34,926 bases of DNA from an uncultured Solirubrobacteraceae bacterium. Lineage in GTDB: Bacteria; Actinomycetota; Thermoleophilia; Solirubrobacterales; Solirubrobacteraceae. Location of the stretch: positions 1 to 34,926 of the forward strand of contig CADCVQ010000025.1 of the NCBI GenBank assembly GCA_902806175.1. The letters run 5' to 3'. Shown piece by piece: positions 1 to 7,785 of the stretch; the first letter of the stretch is position 1; every line of letters starts with the position of its first letter. Made by a program: the position numbers and the translations under genes. The notes beneath the pieces were generated by a model, which ran no database searches, was not told the DNA's origin, and saw only the letters and a list, made by a program, of their open reading frames with translations.

Positions 1-2652
1 GAGGCTGTGGACGATGGCCTCGCGGGCCGCCTGCAGCGCTTCGGGGAGCTTCTCGGGATCCCGGCCGCCGGCCTGCGCCATCGTGTCGCGCCCCCCGCCC
101 CCGCCACCGGCGGCCGCGGCCGCCGCCTTGACGACGGCGCCGGCCTTGACCCCGCGCGCCACGAGCGCCGGCGTGACCGCCGCGACGAGATGCACACGCC
201 CGTCGACGGCCGCCCCGAGCACGGTCACGGACTCCTCACCGAGCTTGCCCTTGATGCGGTCAGCGACGTCCATGAGCTCCTTCGCGCCGTCTGCGCCGGC
301 AACGATCTCGGCGACGACATCGGCGCCGGCGATCTGTGTCGCGGCGGCGGCCAGCGCGTCGGCGTCGACGGCCGTCGCGGCGCCGTTGGCCGACGACGCC
401 TTCGCCGCCGCCTGCCTGACGCGCTCGCGCAGCTCGCCGATCGCCTCGGGCAGGTGCCCGACATGCGTCTTCAGCAGCGCGGCGGCCTCGCGTGCATTCG
501 CGTCGCTCGTGCGCAGCTCGGCGACGGCCGCCGGCCCCGTGATCGCCTCGATGCGGCGCACGTTGGCCGCGCTGGAGCTCTCGCTCTGCAGCTTGAAGAC
601 GCCGATCTCGGCTGTCGATCGGACGTGCGTGCCGCCGCACAGCTCGCGCGAGTACTCGCCGTCGCCGATCTGCACCATCCGCACGACGTCGCCGTACTTC
701 TCGCCGAAGAGCGCCATCGCGCCGAGTGCGCGCGCCTCGTCGAGCGTCGTCGTGATCGGCCGCACCGGGTCGTTGCGCAGCACCCACTCGTTGACGCGGT
801 CCTCGATCGCCTGCAGGTCCGCGGGCGAGATCCGCTCGCCATGGGAGAAGTCGAAGCGCAGCTTGTCGGGCCCGACGTAGGAGCCCGCCTGGCGCACGTG
901 CGCGCCCAGGCGCTCGCGCAGCGCGGCGTGCAGCAGGTGCGTCGCGGTGTGGTTGGCGGCCGTCGCGGTGCGCGCCGCCCGATCGACGCGGGCGACGACG
1001 CGCTCGCCGGGCACGAGCCTGCCGTGCTCGATCTCGACGACGAGCGCCTGGTCGTCGCCGACGCGCACGACGTCGACGACGCGCGTCGCGCAGTCGCCGG
1101 AATCGCACTCGATCGTCCCGCTGTCGGCGACCTGCCCGCCGCCCGTCGCGTAGAACGGCGACTCGGCGAGCTTGACGAGCATCCGCTCGTGCTCTCGCCC
1201 TCCGGCACCCGTCACGGCGCCGATCGTCGTGTGCTGCTCGAGCGTCTCGTATCCGGTGAAGTCGGTCTCGAAGCCGGCCGCCCGCGACAGCGCCAGCGCC
1301 TGCTCGCGCAGCCCGCCGCTGGAGGTCGCCTCCGTGCGGCCGCCGGCGCGCGCGCGGGCGCGCTGCTCGTCCATGAGCGCGTCGAAGCCCGTCGTGTCGA
1401 CGTCGAGGCCTTGCTCCAGCGCCAACTCCCGTGTGACCTCGAACGGAAAGCCGTAGGTGTCGTGCAGCTTGAAGGCATCCAGCGCGGGGATCATCTTCGT
1501 CGCGCGAGCGCGCTCGACGACCTCCTCGAGCAGCTTGGAGCCCTGCTCCAGGGTGCGGCCGAAGCCCTCCTCCTCGGAGCGCACCCAGCGCATGATCGGA
1601 TCGCGCTCGCGGTCGAGCTCCGGATAGGCGCTGCCCATGATCTCGATGACCCGCTCGGCGAACGCCGGCAGGAAGCCGGGCTGCATCCCGATGCGATTGC
1701 CCTGCTGGATCGCGCGGCGCATGATCCGCCGCAGGATGTAGCCGCGGTCCTCGTTGGACGGCACGACGCCGTCGGCGATCAGGAACGTCATCGCGCGCGA
1801 GTGATCGCTGAGGATCCGCAGCGCGCGCTCGTCGGGCTCGCTCATCGCCAACTCCCGCCCGAGCGCCATGAGCGGCGCGAAGGTATCGGTCTCGAAGACC
1901 GTCTCGACGCCCTGCTGGATGACGGCCATCCGCTCCAGGCCGAGGCCCGTGTCGATGTTGTTGGCGGGCAGCGGCGCGAGCGTCGGGCGGCCATGCTCGT
2001 CCTTGCCGAGGTCGTACTGCGTGAAGACGAGGTTCCAGTACTCCAGGAAGCGCTCGTTCTCGCCGCCGGGCAGGTCGTCCTCGGTGCCGTACTGCAGGCC
2101 GCGATCGATGTAGAGCTCGCTGCACGGCCCGCACGGACCGCTGTCGCCGCCCTGCCAGAAGTTCTCCGAACGCGGACACAGGACGATCCGCTCACGCGGC
2201 ACGCCCACCGACAGCCACGCCTCGATCGCCTCCTCGTCGGGCCCGAGACCGAGCTCCTCGTCACCCTCGAAGACCGTGATCCAGATGTCGTCGGGATCGA
2301 AGCCGAAGCCCGTCTGCGACAGCTCCCAGGCCCACTCGACGGCCTCCTGCTTGAAGTAGTCGCCGATCGAGAAGTTGCCGAGCATCTCGAAGAACGTCAG
2401 GTGGCGAGCGGTGTTGCCGACGTTGTCGATGTCGGTCGTGCGAAAGCACTTCTGGACCGTCGCCAGGCGCGGGTGCGGCGGCTTCTCCTCGCCGCGGAAG
2501 TACGGCACGAGCGGATGCATGCCGGCCGTCGTGAGCAGCACGGACGGGTCGTAGGCCGACGGCACGAGCGACGCCGACGGCAGGCGCCGGTGGTCGCGCT
2601 CCTCGAAGTAGCGCAGGAACGTCTCGCGGATGTCGCCCGTGGACTTGGCCAT
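1..2652 (-). CDS. alaS: Alanyl-tRNA synthetase (3' end beyond window)
   Basis: Charges tRNA-Ala with alanine in the cytoplasm. Read on the minus strand from ATG at 2652 (MAKSTGDIRETFLRYFEE), the frame stays open for 884 codons to the window edge, so only the last few residues should be missing. The class II catalytic domain is N-terminal (TAGMHPLVPYFRGEEKP; NVGNTARHLTFFEMLGNFS). The editing-domain zinc motifs are both present: HTATHLL near 950 and ELCGGTH near 630. The C-terminal part has the glycine-rich patch (GGGGGGRDTMAQAGG) typical of the C-Ala domain. The start codon overlaps the stop of mnmA as TGATG, which implies translational coupling. Identity is certain; only the 3' end is unseen. 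Confidence 0.97.
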   Translation of the reverse strand, partial: MAKSTGDIRETFLRYFEERDHRRLPSASLVPSAYDPSVLLTTAGMHPLVPYFRGEEKPPHPRLATVQKCFRTTDIDNVGNTARHLTFFEMLGNFSIGDYFKQEAVEWAWELSQTGFGFDPDDIWITVFEGDEELGLGPDEEAIEAWLSVGVPRERIVLCPRSENFWQGGDSGPCGPCSELYIDRGLQYGTEDDLPGGENERFLEYWNLVFTQYDLGKDEHGRPTLAPLPANNIDTGLGLERMAVIQQGVETVFETDTFAPLMALGRELAMSEPDERALRILSDHSRAMTFLIADGVVPSNEDRGYILRRIMRRAIQQGNRIGMQPGFLPAFAERVIEIMGSAYPELDRERDPIMRWVRSEEEGFGRTLEQGSKLLEEVVERARATKMIPALDAFKLHDTYGFPFEVTRELALEQGLDVDTTGFDALMDEQRARARAGGRTEATSSGGLREQALALSRAAGFETDFTGYETLEQHTTIGAVTGAGGREHERMLVKLAESPFYATGGGQVADSGTIECDSGDCATRVVDVVRVGDDQALVVEIEHGRLVPGERVVARVDRAARTATAANHTATHLLHAALRERLGAHVRQAGSYVGPDKLRFDFSHGERISPADLQAIEDRVNEWVLRNDPVRPITTTLDEARALGAMALFGEKYGDVVRMVQIGDGEYSRELCGGTHVRSTAEIGVFKLQSESSSAANVRRIEAITGPAAVAELRTSDANAREAAALLKTHVGHLPEAIGELRERVRQAAAKASSANGAATAVDADALAAAATQIAGADVVAEIVAGADGAKELMDVADRIKGKLGEESVTVLGAAVDGRVHLVAAVTPALVARGVKAGAVVKAAAAAAGGGGGGRDTMAQAGGRDPEKLPEALQAAREAIVHSL

Positions 2653-4043
2653 CACGCGGCGATTGTGGCGCATCCGACGATCGCGTCCCCGCGCAGGAAG
2701 ACCGCCGTCTGCCCGGGCGCGGCGCCATCGCACGGCTCGTCGAGGCGGATGTGATCGCCGTCGAGGCGACAGGCGAGCGCAGGCGCGTGGTAGCGCAGGC
2801 GGACCGCGTCTGGCTCGGCGCCGTGCAGGCGCACGCCACGCACGCGCACGGTGCTCGTCGCGAGCTGCTCGCGGCTGCCGACGGTGACCGTGTTGGCGCG
2901 GGCATCGGTGGCGATCACGTACAGCGGCTGCGCCGCGGCGATCCCGATGCCCTTGCGCTGGCCGACGGTGAAGCCGTGGTGGCCGTCGTGGCGGCCGAGC
3001 ACGCGCCCCGCGCTGTCGACGATGTCGCCCGCGCGCCGTCCGAGGCCGCCGTGGCGGGCGAGGAACGCCGCGCGGCCCGTCCCGGCGAGAAAGCACAGGT
3101 CCTGCGAGTCGGGCTTGTCTGCGACCTCGAGCCCCGCCTGCTCGGCGAGCGCGCGCACGTGCTTCTTCGTGTGCTCGCCGAGCGGAAAGCGCAGCCGCGC
3201 GAGCGCGTCGCGGCTCAGGGCGGCGAGCGTGTAGGTCTGGTCCTTCTCGGGGTCGACCGCGAGCCGCAGCAGGCCGTCGCGGGTGCGGCGGGCGTAGTGG
3301 CCGGTCGTCAGGGTCGCCGCGCCGATCCGGTCGGCGAAGTCGAGCATCGCGTCGAGGCGCACGTGGCCGTTGCAGCGCACGCACGGGTTCGGCGTCACCC
3401 CGTCGGCGTGCTCGCGCAGCCAGGGGCCGACGACGCCGTCGCGAAACTCGTCGCGCAGGTCCAGCGTGAAGTGCGCGAAGCCGAGGCTGTGCGCCAGGCG
3501 GCGCGCGCCACGGACCGCTGCCGCCGAGCAGCACGAGCGTTCGCCGTCGTTGTCGACGTCGGCCCACAGCTCGAGTGTCACGGTGGCGACCTCGCCCTCG
3601 CTGAGGATCGCGGCGACGGCGCTGTCGACGCCGCCGGACATCGCCACGAGCCTGCGCCGCGGGTCTGTCGGCAGCGCGCCGCGGGCCCGTACGGCGCCGC
3701 CGAGCGCGCGATGCAGCGCGTCGGAGACGAGATCTGCCGCGTGCAGCTTGCCGGCGCTGAGGCCGCCGAGCTCGGCAGCGATCTGCGGCGAGCCGATCCG
3801 GGCGGCGTCAAGCAGGCCGGCGCCCTCGACGAGCGCCACCGCGGCGCTGCCGGCCGCGAGCATCGTCCCGCAGCCGGAGGCCTCGAAGCCCGCCTGCATC
3901 ACGCGCTCGCCGTCGGTTGCGAGCGAGAAGCGCACGAGGTCGCCGCAGGCGGCGCCGCCCGCCGCGCCGTCGAATGCGCCCGCGGGCGTGCGCCCGCGAC
4001 CGCGCGGGTGGGTCAGGTGGTCCTCGAAGCGCTCGTCGGGCAC
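2652..4043 (-). CDS. mnmA: tRNA-specific 2-thiouridylase MnmA with N-terminal IscU/NifU-like domain
   Basis: Thiolates U34 of tRNA-Lys/Glu/Gln. The protein is 463 aa, about 100 longer than usual, because residues 1-118 form an IscU/NifU-N-like scaffold domain: HLTHPRG, ACGD (Cys33, Asp35), GCGT (Cys58), and KLHAADL (Lys99, His101), where the third scaffold cysteine is replaced by Ala102. The MnmA part follows from about 130, with the PP-loop SGGVDS (136-141), a CxxC at NPCVRCN (Cys221, Cys224), the DSQDLCF cysteine (Cys317) and the C-terminal beta-barrel (FTVGQRKGIG). Start is GTG with no Shine-Dalgarno; a TAGACT box lies 7 nt upstream. The MnmA call is firm, and the scaffold domain call rests on motif order and spacing. 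It is co-directional with alaS and overlaps it by one base. Confidence 0.93.
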   Translation of the reverse strand: MPDERFEDHLTHPRGRGRTPAGAFDGAAGGAACGDLVRFSLATDGERVMQAGFEASGCGTMLAAGSAAVALVEGAGLLDAARIGSPQIAAELGGLSAGKLHAADLVSDALHRALGGAVRARGALPTDPRRRLVAMSGGVDSAVAAILSEGEVATVTLELWADVDNDGERSCCSAAAVRGARRLAHSLGFAHFTLDLRDEFRDGVVGPWLREHADGVTPNPCVRCNGHVRLDAMLDFADRIGAATLTTGHYARRTRDGLLRLAVDPEKDQTYTLAALSRDALARLRFPLGEHTKKHVRALAEQAGLEVADKPDSQDLCFLAGTGRAAFLARHGGLGRRAGDIVDSAGRVLGRHDGHHGFTVGQRKGIGIAAAQPLYVIATDARANTVTVGSREQLATSTVRVRGVRLHGAEPDAVRLRYHAPALACRLDGDHIRLDEPCDGAAPGQTAVFLRGDAIVGCATIAA

Positions 4044-4050
4044 GTGTTCG

Positions 4051-4056
4051 AGTCTA
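4051..4056 (-). promoter_or_regulatory. Putative -10 box for a leaderless mnmA-alaS transcript
   Basis: TAGACT on the minus strand ends 7 nt before the mnmA GTG, and no ribosome-binding site is visible. That spacing would place the transcription start at or next to the start codon. No clear -35 element is visible. Inferred by comparison with similar arrangements elsewhere in this window. Confidence 0.4.
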
Positions 4057-4215
4057 GATCGGCGGGCGGGCGGCGGCCGGGGATCGTCGATCGCTTCATC
4101 GGGTTCGAGTCTTCGAGCGCCCTCCGGTGCGCCCGCCCTGCACCCGCAGATCGGCGGGCTGACGAGCGGGCCGCGGGCGCCCGGCCGAGTGGGGCAGTCA
4201 CGAAGGATCTGTGGC

Positions 4216-4221
4216 TACGAT
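4216..4221 (+). promoter_or_regulatory. Putative -10 box for a leaderless multicopper oxidase transcript
   Basis: TACGAT is followed by 6 nt and then the ATG at 4228. No Shine-Dalgarno sequence precedes the start, so transcription probably begins at the initiation codon. The -35 region is not recognisable. It lies in the 184-bp divergent gap with mnmA. Confidence 0.4.
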
Positions 4222-4227
4222 GGCTCC

Positions 4228-5265
4228 ATGCAAAAGACATTTAGTTGGATCCGCAACCTGCTGCTGCTCACCACGCTGTGGCTCGCGACTGCCGACGTGG
4301 CGCACGCCGTCCAGCGCGACGTCTGGGTGGCGGCGGTGCCCGTGAGGTTCGACTTCATGCCGTGGGGACGGGACCCGATCTCGGGCAAGACGTTCACTGC
4401 CGAGCAGCGTTTCGCGCCGGCGACGATCTATCGCCGCACGACACGCAACTGGCGCAGGCCGCTGCGCAACTCCGACGTGAGCAGCCTGCCGCGCGACGGC
4501 GTGCCGGGCCCGCTGATCCGCGCCAGGGTCGGAGACACGATCAACGTGCACTTCAAGAACCTCGAGCCCGCCGGCGGGCGCGCCCACTCGATGCACTTCC
4601 ATGGCGTGCGCTATCCGCCCAGCTCCGACGGTGCGTTCGTGCCCGGAGTCTCGGGGCCCGACGCCGAGGTCAAGCCCGGTCAGAGCTGGACCTACCGGCT
4701 GCGGGCGATCCGCGAGTCCGAGGGCGTCTGGCCCTACCACGACCACGCGCCCGACATGCACCACGCGATCGAGGAGGGGATGTACGGCGCCCTGTCGATC
4801 ATCGGGCGCAAGGATCGCTGGCCCGACCGGGAGTTCGTCGTCGTCTTCAACTCCACGCACGAGTTCGAGACGATCAACAACCGCGCCTTCATCAACAACA
4901 CGCCGACCTTCCGGGCGCGCGTCGGCGAGGTCGTGCAGTGGGACGTCCTCGCGCTCGGTTCGGCACACCACACCTTCCATGTCCACGGCCATCGCTGGCT
5001 CGACGAGAACCACACCCCGCTCGACACGCGCACCATTGGACCGGCGGAGAGCTTCAGGGTGCGCTGGACCGAGCGCGAGCCCGGCACCTGGCTGTATCAC
5101 TGCCACCGCGAGGACCACATGTCGCGCGGCATGGTCGGGCTCTACAAGGTCGCACCAGCGGCAAAGGGTCAGCGACGCAAACGGCCGGGGGGCTCGGCGG
5201 GGCAGGCCCCGGCACCGGCGGCGCCGCCGGCGCACTCAGATGACGGGCACGCGCACGAGCACTGA
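4228..5265 (+). CDS. Secreted two-domain multicopper oxidase (small-laccase type)
   Basis: Oxidises phenolic or metal substrates outside the membrane while reducing oxygen to water; the actual substrate cannot be told. 345 aa with a signal peptide ending near AHA27. Copper ligands are complete: HFHG (123-126), HDH (171-173), HTFHVHGH (248-255) and HCHxxxHM (291-298). Domain 1 has HDH instead of HCH, so the type 1 blue copper is only in domain 2. With two cupredoxin domains this fits a two-domain, trimer-forming laccase with the trinuclear site at subunit interfaces. The tail is Pro/Ala-rich and ends in a His/Asp cluster (HSDDGHAHEH) that might bind metal. The frame is open far upstream, but ATG 4228 is chosen because the signal peptide begins there. 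Confidence 0.92.
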   Translation: MQKTFSWIRNLLLLTTLWLATADVAHAVQRDVWVAAVPVRFDFMPWGRDPISGKTFTAEQRFAPATIYRRTTRNWRRPLRNSDVSSLPRDGVPGPLIRARVGDTINVHFKNLEPAGGRAHSMHFHGVRYPPSSDGAFVPGVSGPDAEVKPGQSWTYRLRAIRESEGVWPYHDHAPDMHHAIEEGMYGALSIIGRKDRWPDREFVVVFNSTHEFETINNRAFINNTPTFRARVGEVVQWDVLALGSAHHTFHVHGHRWLDENHTPLDTRTIGPAESFRVRWTEREPGTWLYHCHREDHMSRGMVGLYKVAPAAKGQRRKRPGGSAGQAPAPAAPPAHSDDGHAHEH

Positions 5266-5282
5266 CCCGGACTGACGGCGTC

Positions 5283-5302
5283 GCGCCCGGGCTCCCGGGC
5301 GC
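5283..5302 (+). terminator. Hairpin after multicopper oxidase
   Basis: A perfect inverted repeat, GCGCCCGGG and CCCGGGCGC around 2 nt (8 bp with a 4-nt loop), lies 17 bp after the stop codon. There is no clear T-run, so it may act weakly or together with Rho. Confidence 0.5.
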
Positions 5303-5527
5303 TGGTTAGGCTTGGCCGAGCTCGAGGCGGTTGCCGAACGGTGAGCGAGCCGTGCGCCGCGTGATCGCGGGCCGAGGCCCGCGCCATCCAGTGGCGCCGG
5401 CCCTGCGTGGCCCGGTCGCGACAAACGCGAGACGGACGACGATCGGGCTTGCCTTGCCGGGTGGCCGACGAGCAAGATCCTTGGGGTGGAGGCTTCAGAT
5501 GAGTGGCGTCGTGAGGTCGGGCGAGCG

Positions 5528-6742
5528 ATGAGCGTCGTTGTCGCAGCGGACGTCGCGCGCGCGCGTGTCGCGGTTTGTGACGTGGCGCGGCGTACGCCTG
5601 TGCTGGAGTCCGAGGCGCTGTCGGAGCGCTGCGGCGCGCGGGTGTTGTTGAAGGCGGAGAATCTGCAGCGCACGGGGTCGTTCAAGCTGCGCGGCACGCT
5701 CAACAAGTTGGCATCGCTGGCAACGGGCTGCGAGCGCGGTGTCGTGGCCGGTAGCGCAGGCAACCACGCGTGGGCGCTGGCCGATGCAGCGCGGGCGCTT
5801 GGCGTGCCGTGCGAGGTGTTCATGCCGGCCCAGGCGCCGCTCGCCAAGATCGAGGGCTGCGCGGCGCTGGGCGCGCTGGTGCACCTCGGCGGAGACTCGC
5901 TGGAGGACTGTTTTGCGGCGGCGACGGCGCGGGCGCAGGAGGGCGGGCTGGCGTTTGTGCATCCCTTCGACGACCCCGACGTCGTGGCCGGCCAAGGCAC
6001 GATCGGGCTCGAGCTGCTCGAGGATGTCGAGGACCTGGCGAAGGTCGTCGTTCCTGTCGGCGGCGGAGGATTGGCGAGCGGGATCGCGATCGCGGTGAAA
6101 TCTGCCCGTCCGGGGGTCGAGGTCGTCGGCGTGCAGGCCAAGGCATGTGCGCCGTTCGCCGAATCGCTGCGGCGTGGCCAGCCGGTCGCTGTCTCATCCG
6201 CGCTGTCGATCGCCGACGGGATCGCGGTCAAGCGGCCGGGCGCGCTCACGCTCGCGCTCGTGGCGCACTGGCTGGATGATGTGGTCGCAGTTGGCGAGGA
6301 TGAGATCGCCGAGGCGATGGTGCTGCTGATGGAACGCAGCAAGCTGGTGGTCGAGGGGGCAGGGGCCGTGGGCGTGGCAGCACTGCTGGAGGGCCTTGTC
6401 GCGCCCGCGCGACGCGGGACCACGGTGGTCGTGCTATCCGGTGGCAACGTCGACGCCGGGCTGCTTGCCGCGGTTACCCGCCGCCACGAAACCCAGGTCG
6501 GGCGGCGGCTGGCGCTCTTCACCCGCGTTGCTGACCGGCCCGGCTCGCTGGCAGGCCTGCTCGCTTGCGTCGCCGCCGCCGGTGCCAACCTCGTCGAGGT
6601 CGAGCATGTCCGCGAGGGCGTCGACCTGCATGTCCGCGAGACCGCCGTGCAGCTCGTGCTGGAAACCCGTGGGCGCGAGCACGCCCAGCAAGTACTCAAG
6701 GCGGTCGCAGACGACGGCTACGTGGCGCGGATGCTCGACTGA
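5528..6742 (+). CDS. ilvA: Threonine ammonia-lyase (PLP-dependent) with C-terminal ACT-like domain
   Basis: Deaminates threonine to 2-oxobutanoate, the entry to isoleucine synthesis. 404 aa from ATG 5528. The PLP lysine is Lys53 in TGSFKLRGTLNK; the phosphate-binding loop is PVGGGGLASG; the AGNHAWALA loop is also present. The last ~75 residues (RLALFTRVADRPGSLAGLL and onwards) form a single ACT-like domain, the medium-length form of this enzyme. An in-frame GTG at 5486 would add 14 residues with no support from the family, so 5528 is preferred; a GAGG lies 11 nt upstream. It appears monocistronic and converges on the hydratase gene. Whether it is biosynthetic (feedback-inhibited) or catabolic cannot be decided from sequence. 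Confidence 0.93.
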   Translation: MSVVVAADVARARVAVCDVARRTPVLESEALSERCGARVLLKAENLQRTGSFKLRGTLNKLASLATGCERGVVAGSAGNHAWALADAARALGVPCEVFMPAQAPLAKIEGCAALGALVHLGGDSLEDCFAAATARAQEGGLAFVHPFDDPDVVAGQGTIGLELLEDVEDLAKVVVPVGGGGLASGIAIAVKSARPGVEVVGVQAKACAPFAESLRRGQPVAVSSALSIADGIAVKRPGALTLALVAHWLDDVVAVGEDEIAEAMVLLMERSKLVVEGAGAVGVAALLEGLVAPARRGTTVVVLSGGNVDAGLLAAVTRRHETQVGRRLALFTRVADRPGSLAGLLACVAAAGANLVEVEHVREGVDLHVRETAVQLVLETRGREHAQQVLKAVADDGYVARMLD

Positions 6743-6858
6743 CACGCCGCCGCGTGCACAGCACGGGCGCAACTGAGCGACTTGTCCGGCGTCGGGCACC
6801 CTACGGCTACCGCATCGTCGGGCGGGACGGCCGGAGGCGGCAGCGCGAGAGCGCCCGT

Positions 6859-7545
6859 TCAAGGCGGAACTGTTGTCTTGGCCGCAAGCGTCAGTTCGAC
6901 CGCGCCGAGGTTCCGTATGTCCGCTTGAATCTGGTCACCAGGCTGAACGGGCACGTGAGTGAGAGCGCCGGCCAGGATGCGGTCACCCCGCTGTAGCTGC
7001 TCACCGGCGGCTGCGAGAAGTTGCGCGACGGCGCGCACAACATCGCCGTGATCCTCGCCCGCTGTCGCCCAGGCACGCCGCTTGGCGTTGATCGTGAGTC
7101 GGCCCTCGAGTGGGCTCACATCGACCGGTCGCGCAGGGCCGAGAACGAAGGCGCGGTGAAACGCATTATCGATCACGATCCCCTCGAGGTCATCGGGCGG
7201 TCGACGAACGTCGACGATCTCCAGCGCGACTGCCGCGCCGGCGATCGCGGCTCGGGCCTCGTCTGCGCTGGCATCGCCTGCGACGTCTTGCCCGATCACC
7301 AGGGCAAGCTCCGTTTCTGCGCGAAGCTCCGCTCGGTCCTGCGCGATGTAGCTGTCGCCTGTCCGAAGAAGGGTGGCGGTCGTGAGATGGCCGATGATCG
7401 GATCGTCGCCGATGACCGCTTCAACTTCTGTGAAGTTCAAGCCGAGCTTCCATCCGATCCGGCGCTCGCCTGCGTCAAGAGCAGTTCGCCAGCGGACGAG
7501 TTGTTCGTTCAGCGCCGCCGCAACCCGCGGATGAACATCACTCAT
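6859..7545 (-). CDS. 2-keto-4-pentenoate hydratase / fumarylacetoacetate hydrolase family protein
   Basis: 228 aa from ATG 7545 (MSDVHPRVAAALNEQLVRW). The protein resembles MhpD/XylJ-type hydratases, which add water to 2-hydroxypenta-2,4-dienoate in meta-cleavage of aromatics; 2-oxo acid decarboxylases share the fold. Supporting features are GWKLGLN near the start, a RAETELALVIG segment carrying acidic metal ligands, ALEIVD, and a GALTHVPVQPGD C-terminal motif. No other meta-cleavage genes are nearby, so the substrate is unknown. An upstream in-frame start would add 11 residues and is not favoured. It is transcribed towards ilvA and leaves a 116-bp gap. Confidence 0.8.
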   Translation of the reverse strand: MSDVHPRVAAALNEQLVRWRTALDAGERRIGWKLGLNFTEVEAVIGDDPIIGHLTTATLLRTGDSYIAQDRAELRAETELALVIGQDVAGDASADEARAAIAGAAVALEIVDVRRPPDDLEGIVIDNAFHRAFVLGPARPVDVSPLEGRLTINAKRRAWATAGEDHGDVVRAVAQLLAAAGEQLQRGDRILAGALTHVPVQPGDQIQADIRNLGAVELTLAAKTTVPP

Positions 7546-7772
7546 CGCGTCATCGAACCACAACCGCCCGCCCGCCACGGGCGCGGATGCCGGGTGTTCG
7601 CCGGCGCGTGCCGGTCGCCGCCCCGGCCCGACGAGGCGTAAGACTTCGTCAGCTCGAGCCGTCCGTGGTCTCCACCATCGCGATCTCCGCTCGGAAGCCC
7701 TCGAGCGCCACCACGCGGTCCACGCAACCGCCCTACCTGCTGGTGCTGGTGATGGCCGTGCCGACCCTTGGT

Positions 7773-7778
7773 TATGCT
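7773..7778 (+). promoter_or_regulatory. Putative -10 box for a leaderless RCC1-protein transcript
   Basis: TATGCT ends 7 nt before the ATG at 7786. It overlaps another in-frame ATG (7774), which argues that 7774 is not the start. No Shine-Dalgarno is visible. Confidence 0.35.
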
Positions 7779-7785
7779 CGCCGAG

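Noticed and set aside
7-2754. Very long plus-strand open frame (over 900 codons)
   Set aside because: It is antisense to alaS, its translation is Arg/Leu/Asp low-complexity with no family features, and such frames are expected opposite GC-rich genes.
2751-4244. Plus-strand open frame of ~500 codons
   Set aside because: Antisense to mnmA, whose motifs are complete; the translation has no recognisable domain.
5331-5531. Small plus-strand frame just before ilvA as a leader peptide
   Set aside because: No run of Ile/Thr/Leu codons and no attenuator-like hairpins; it merely overlaps the ilvA start.
5236-6699. Minus-strand open frame opposite ilvA
   Set aside because: Ser/Thr/Arg-rich shadow; ilvA motifs on the plus strand are intact.
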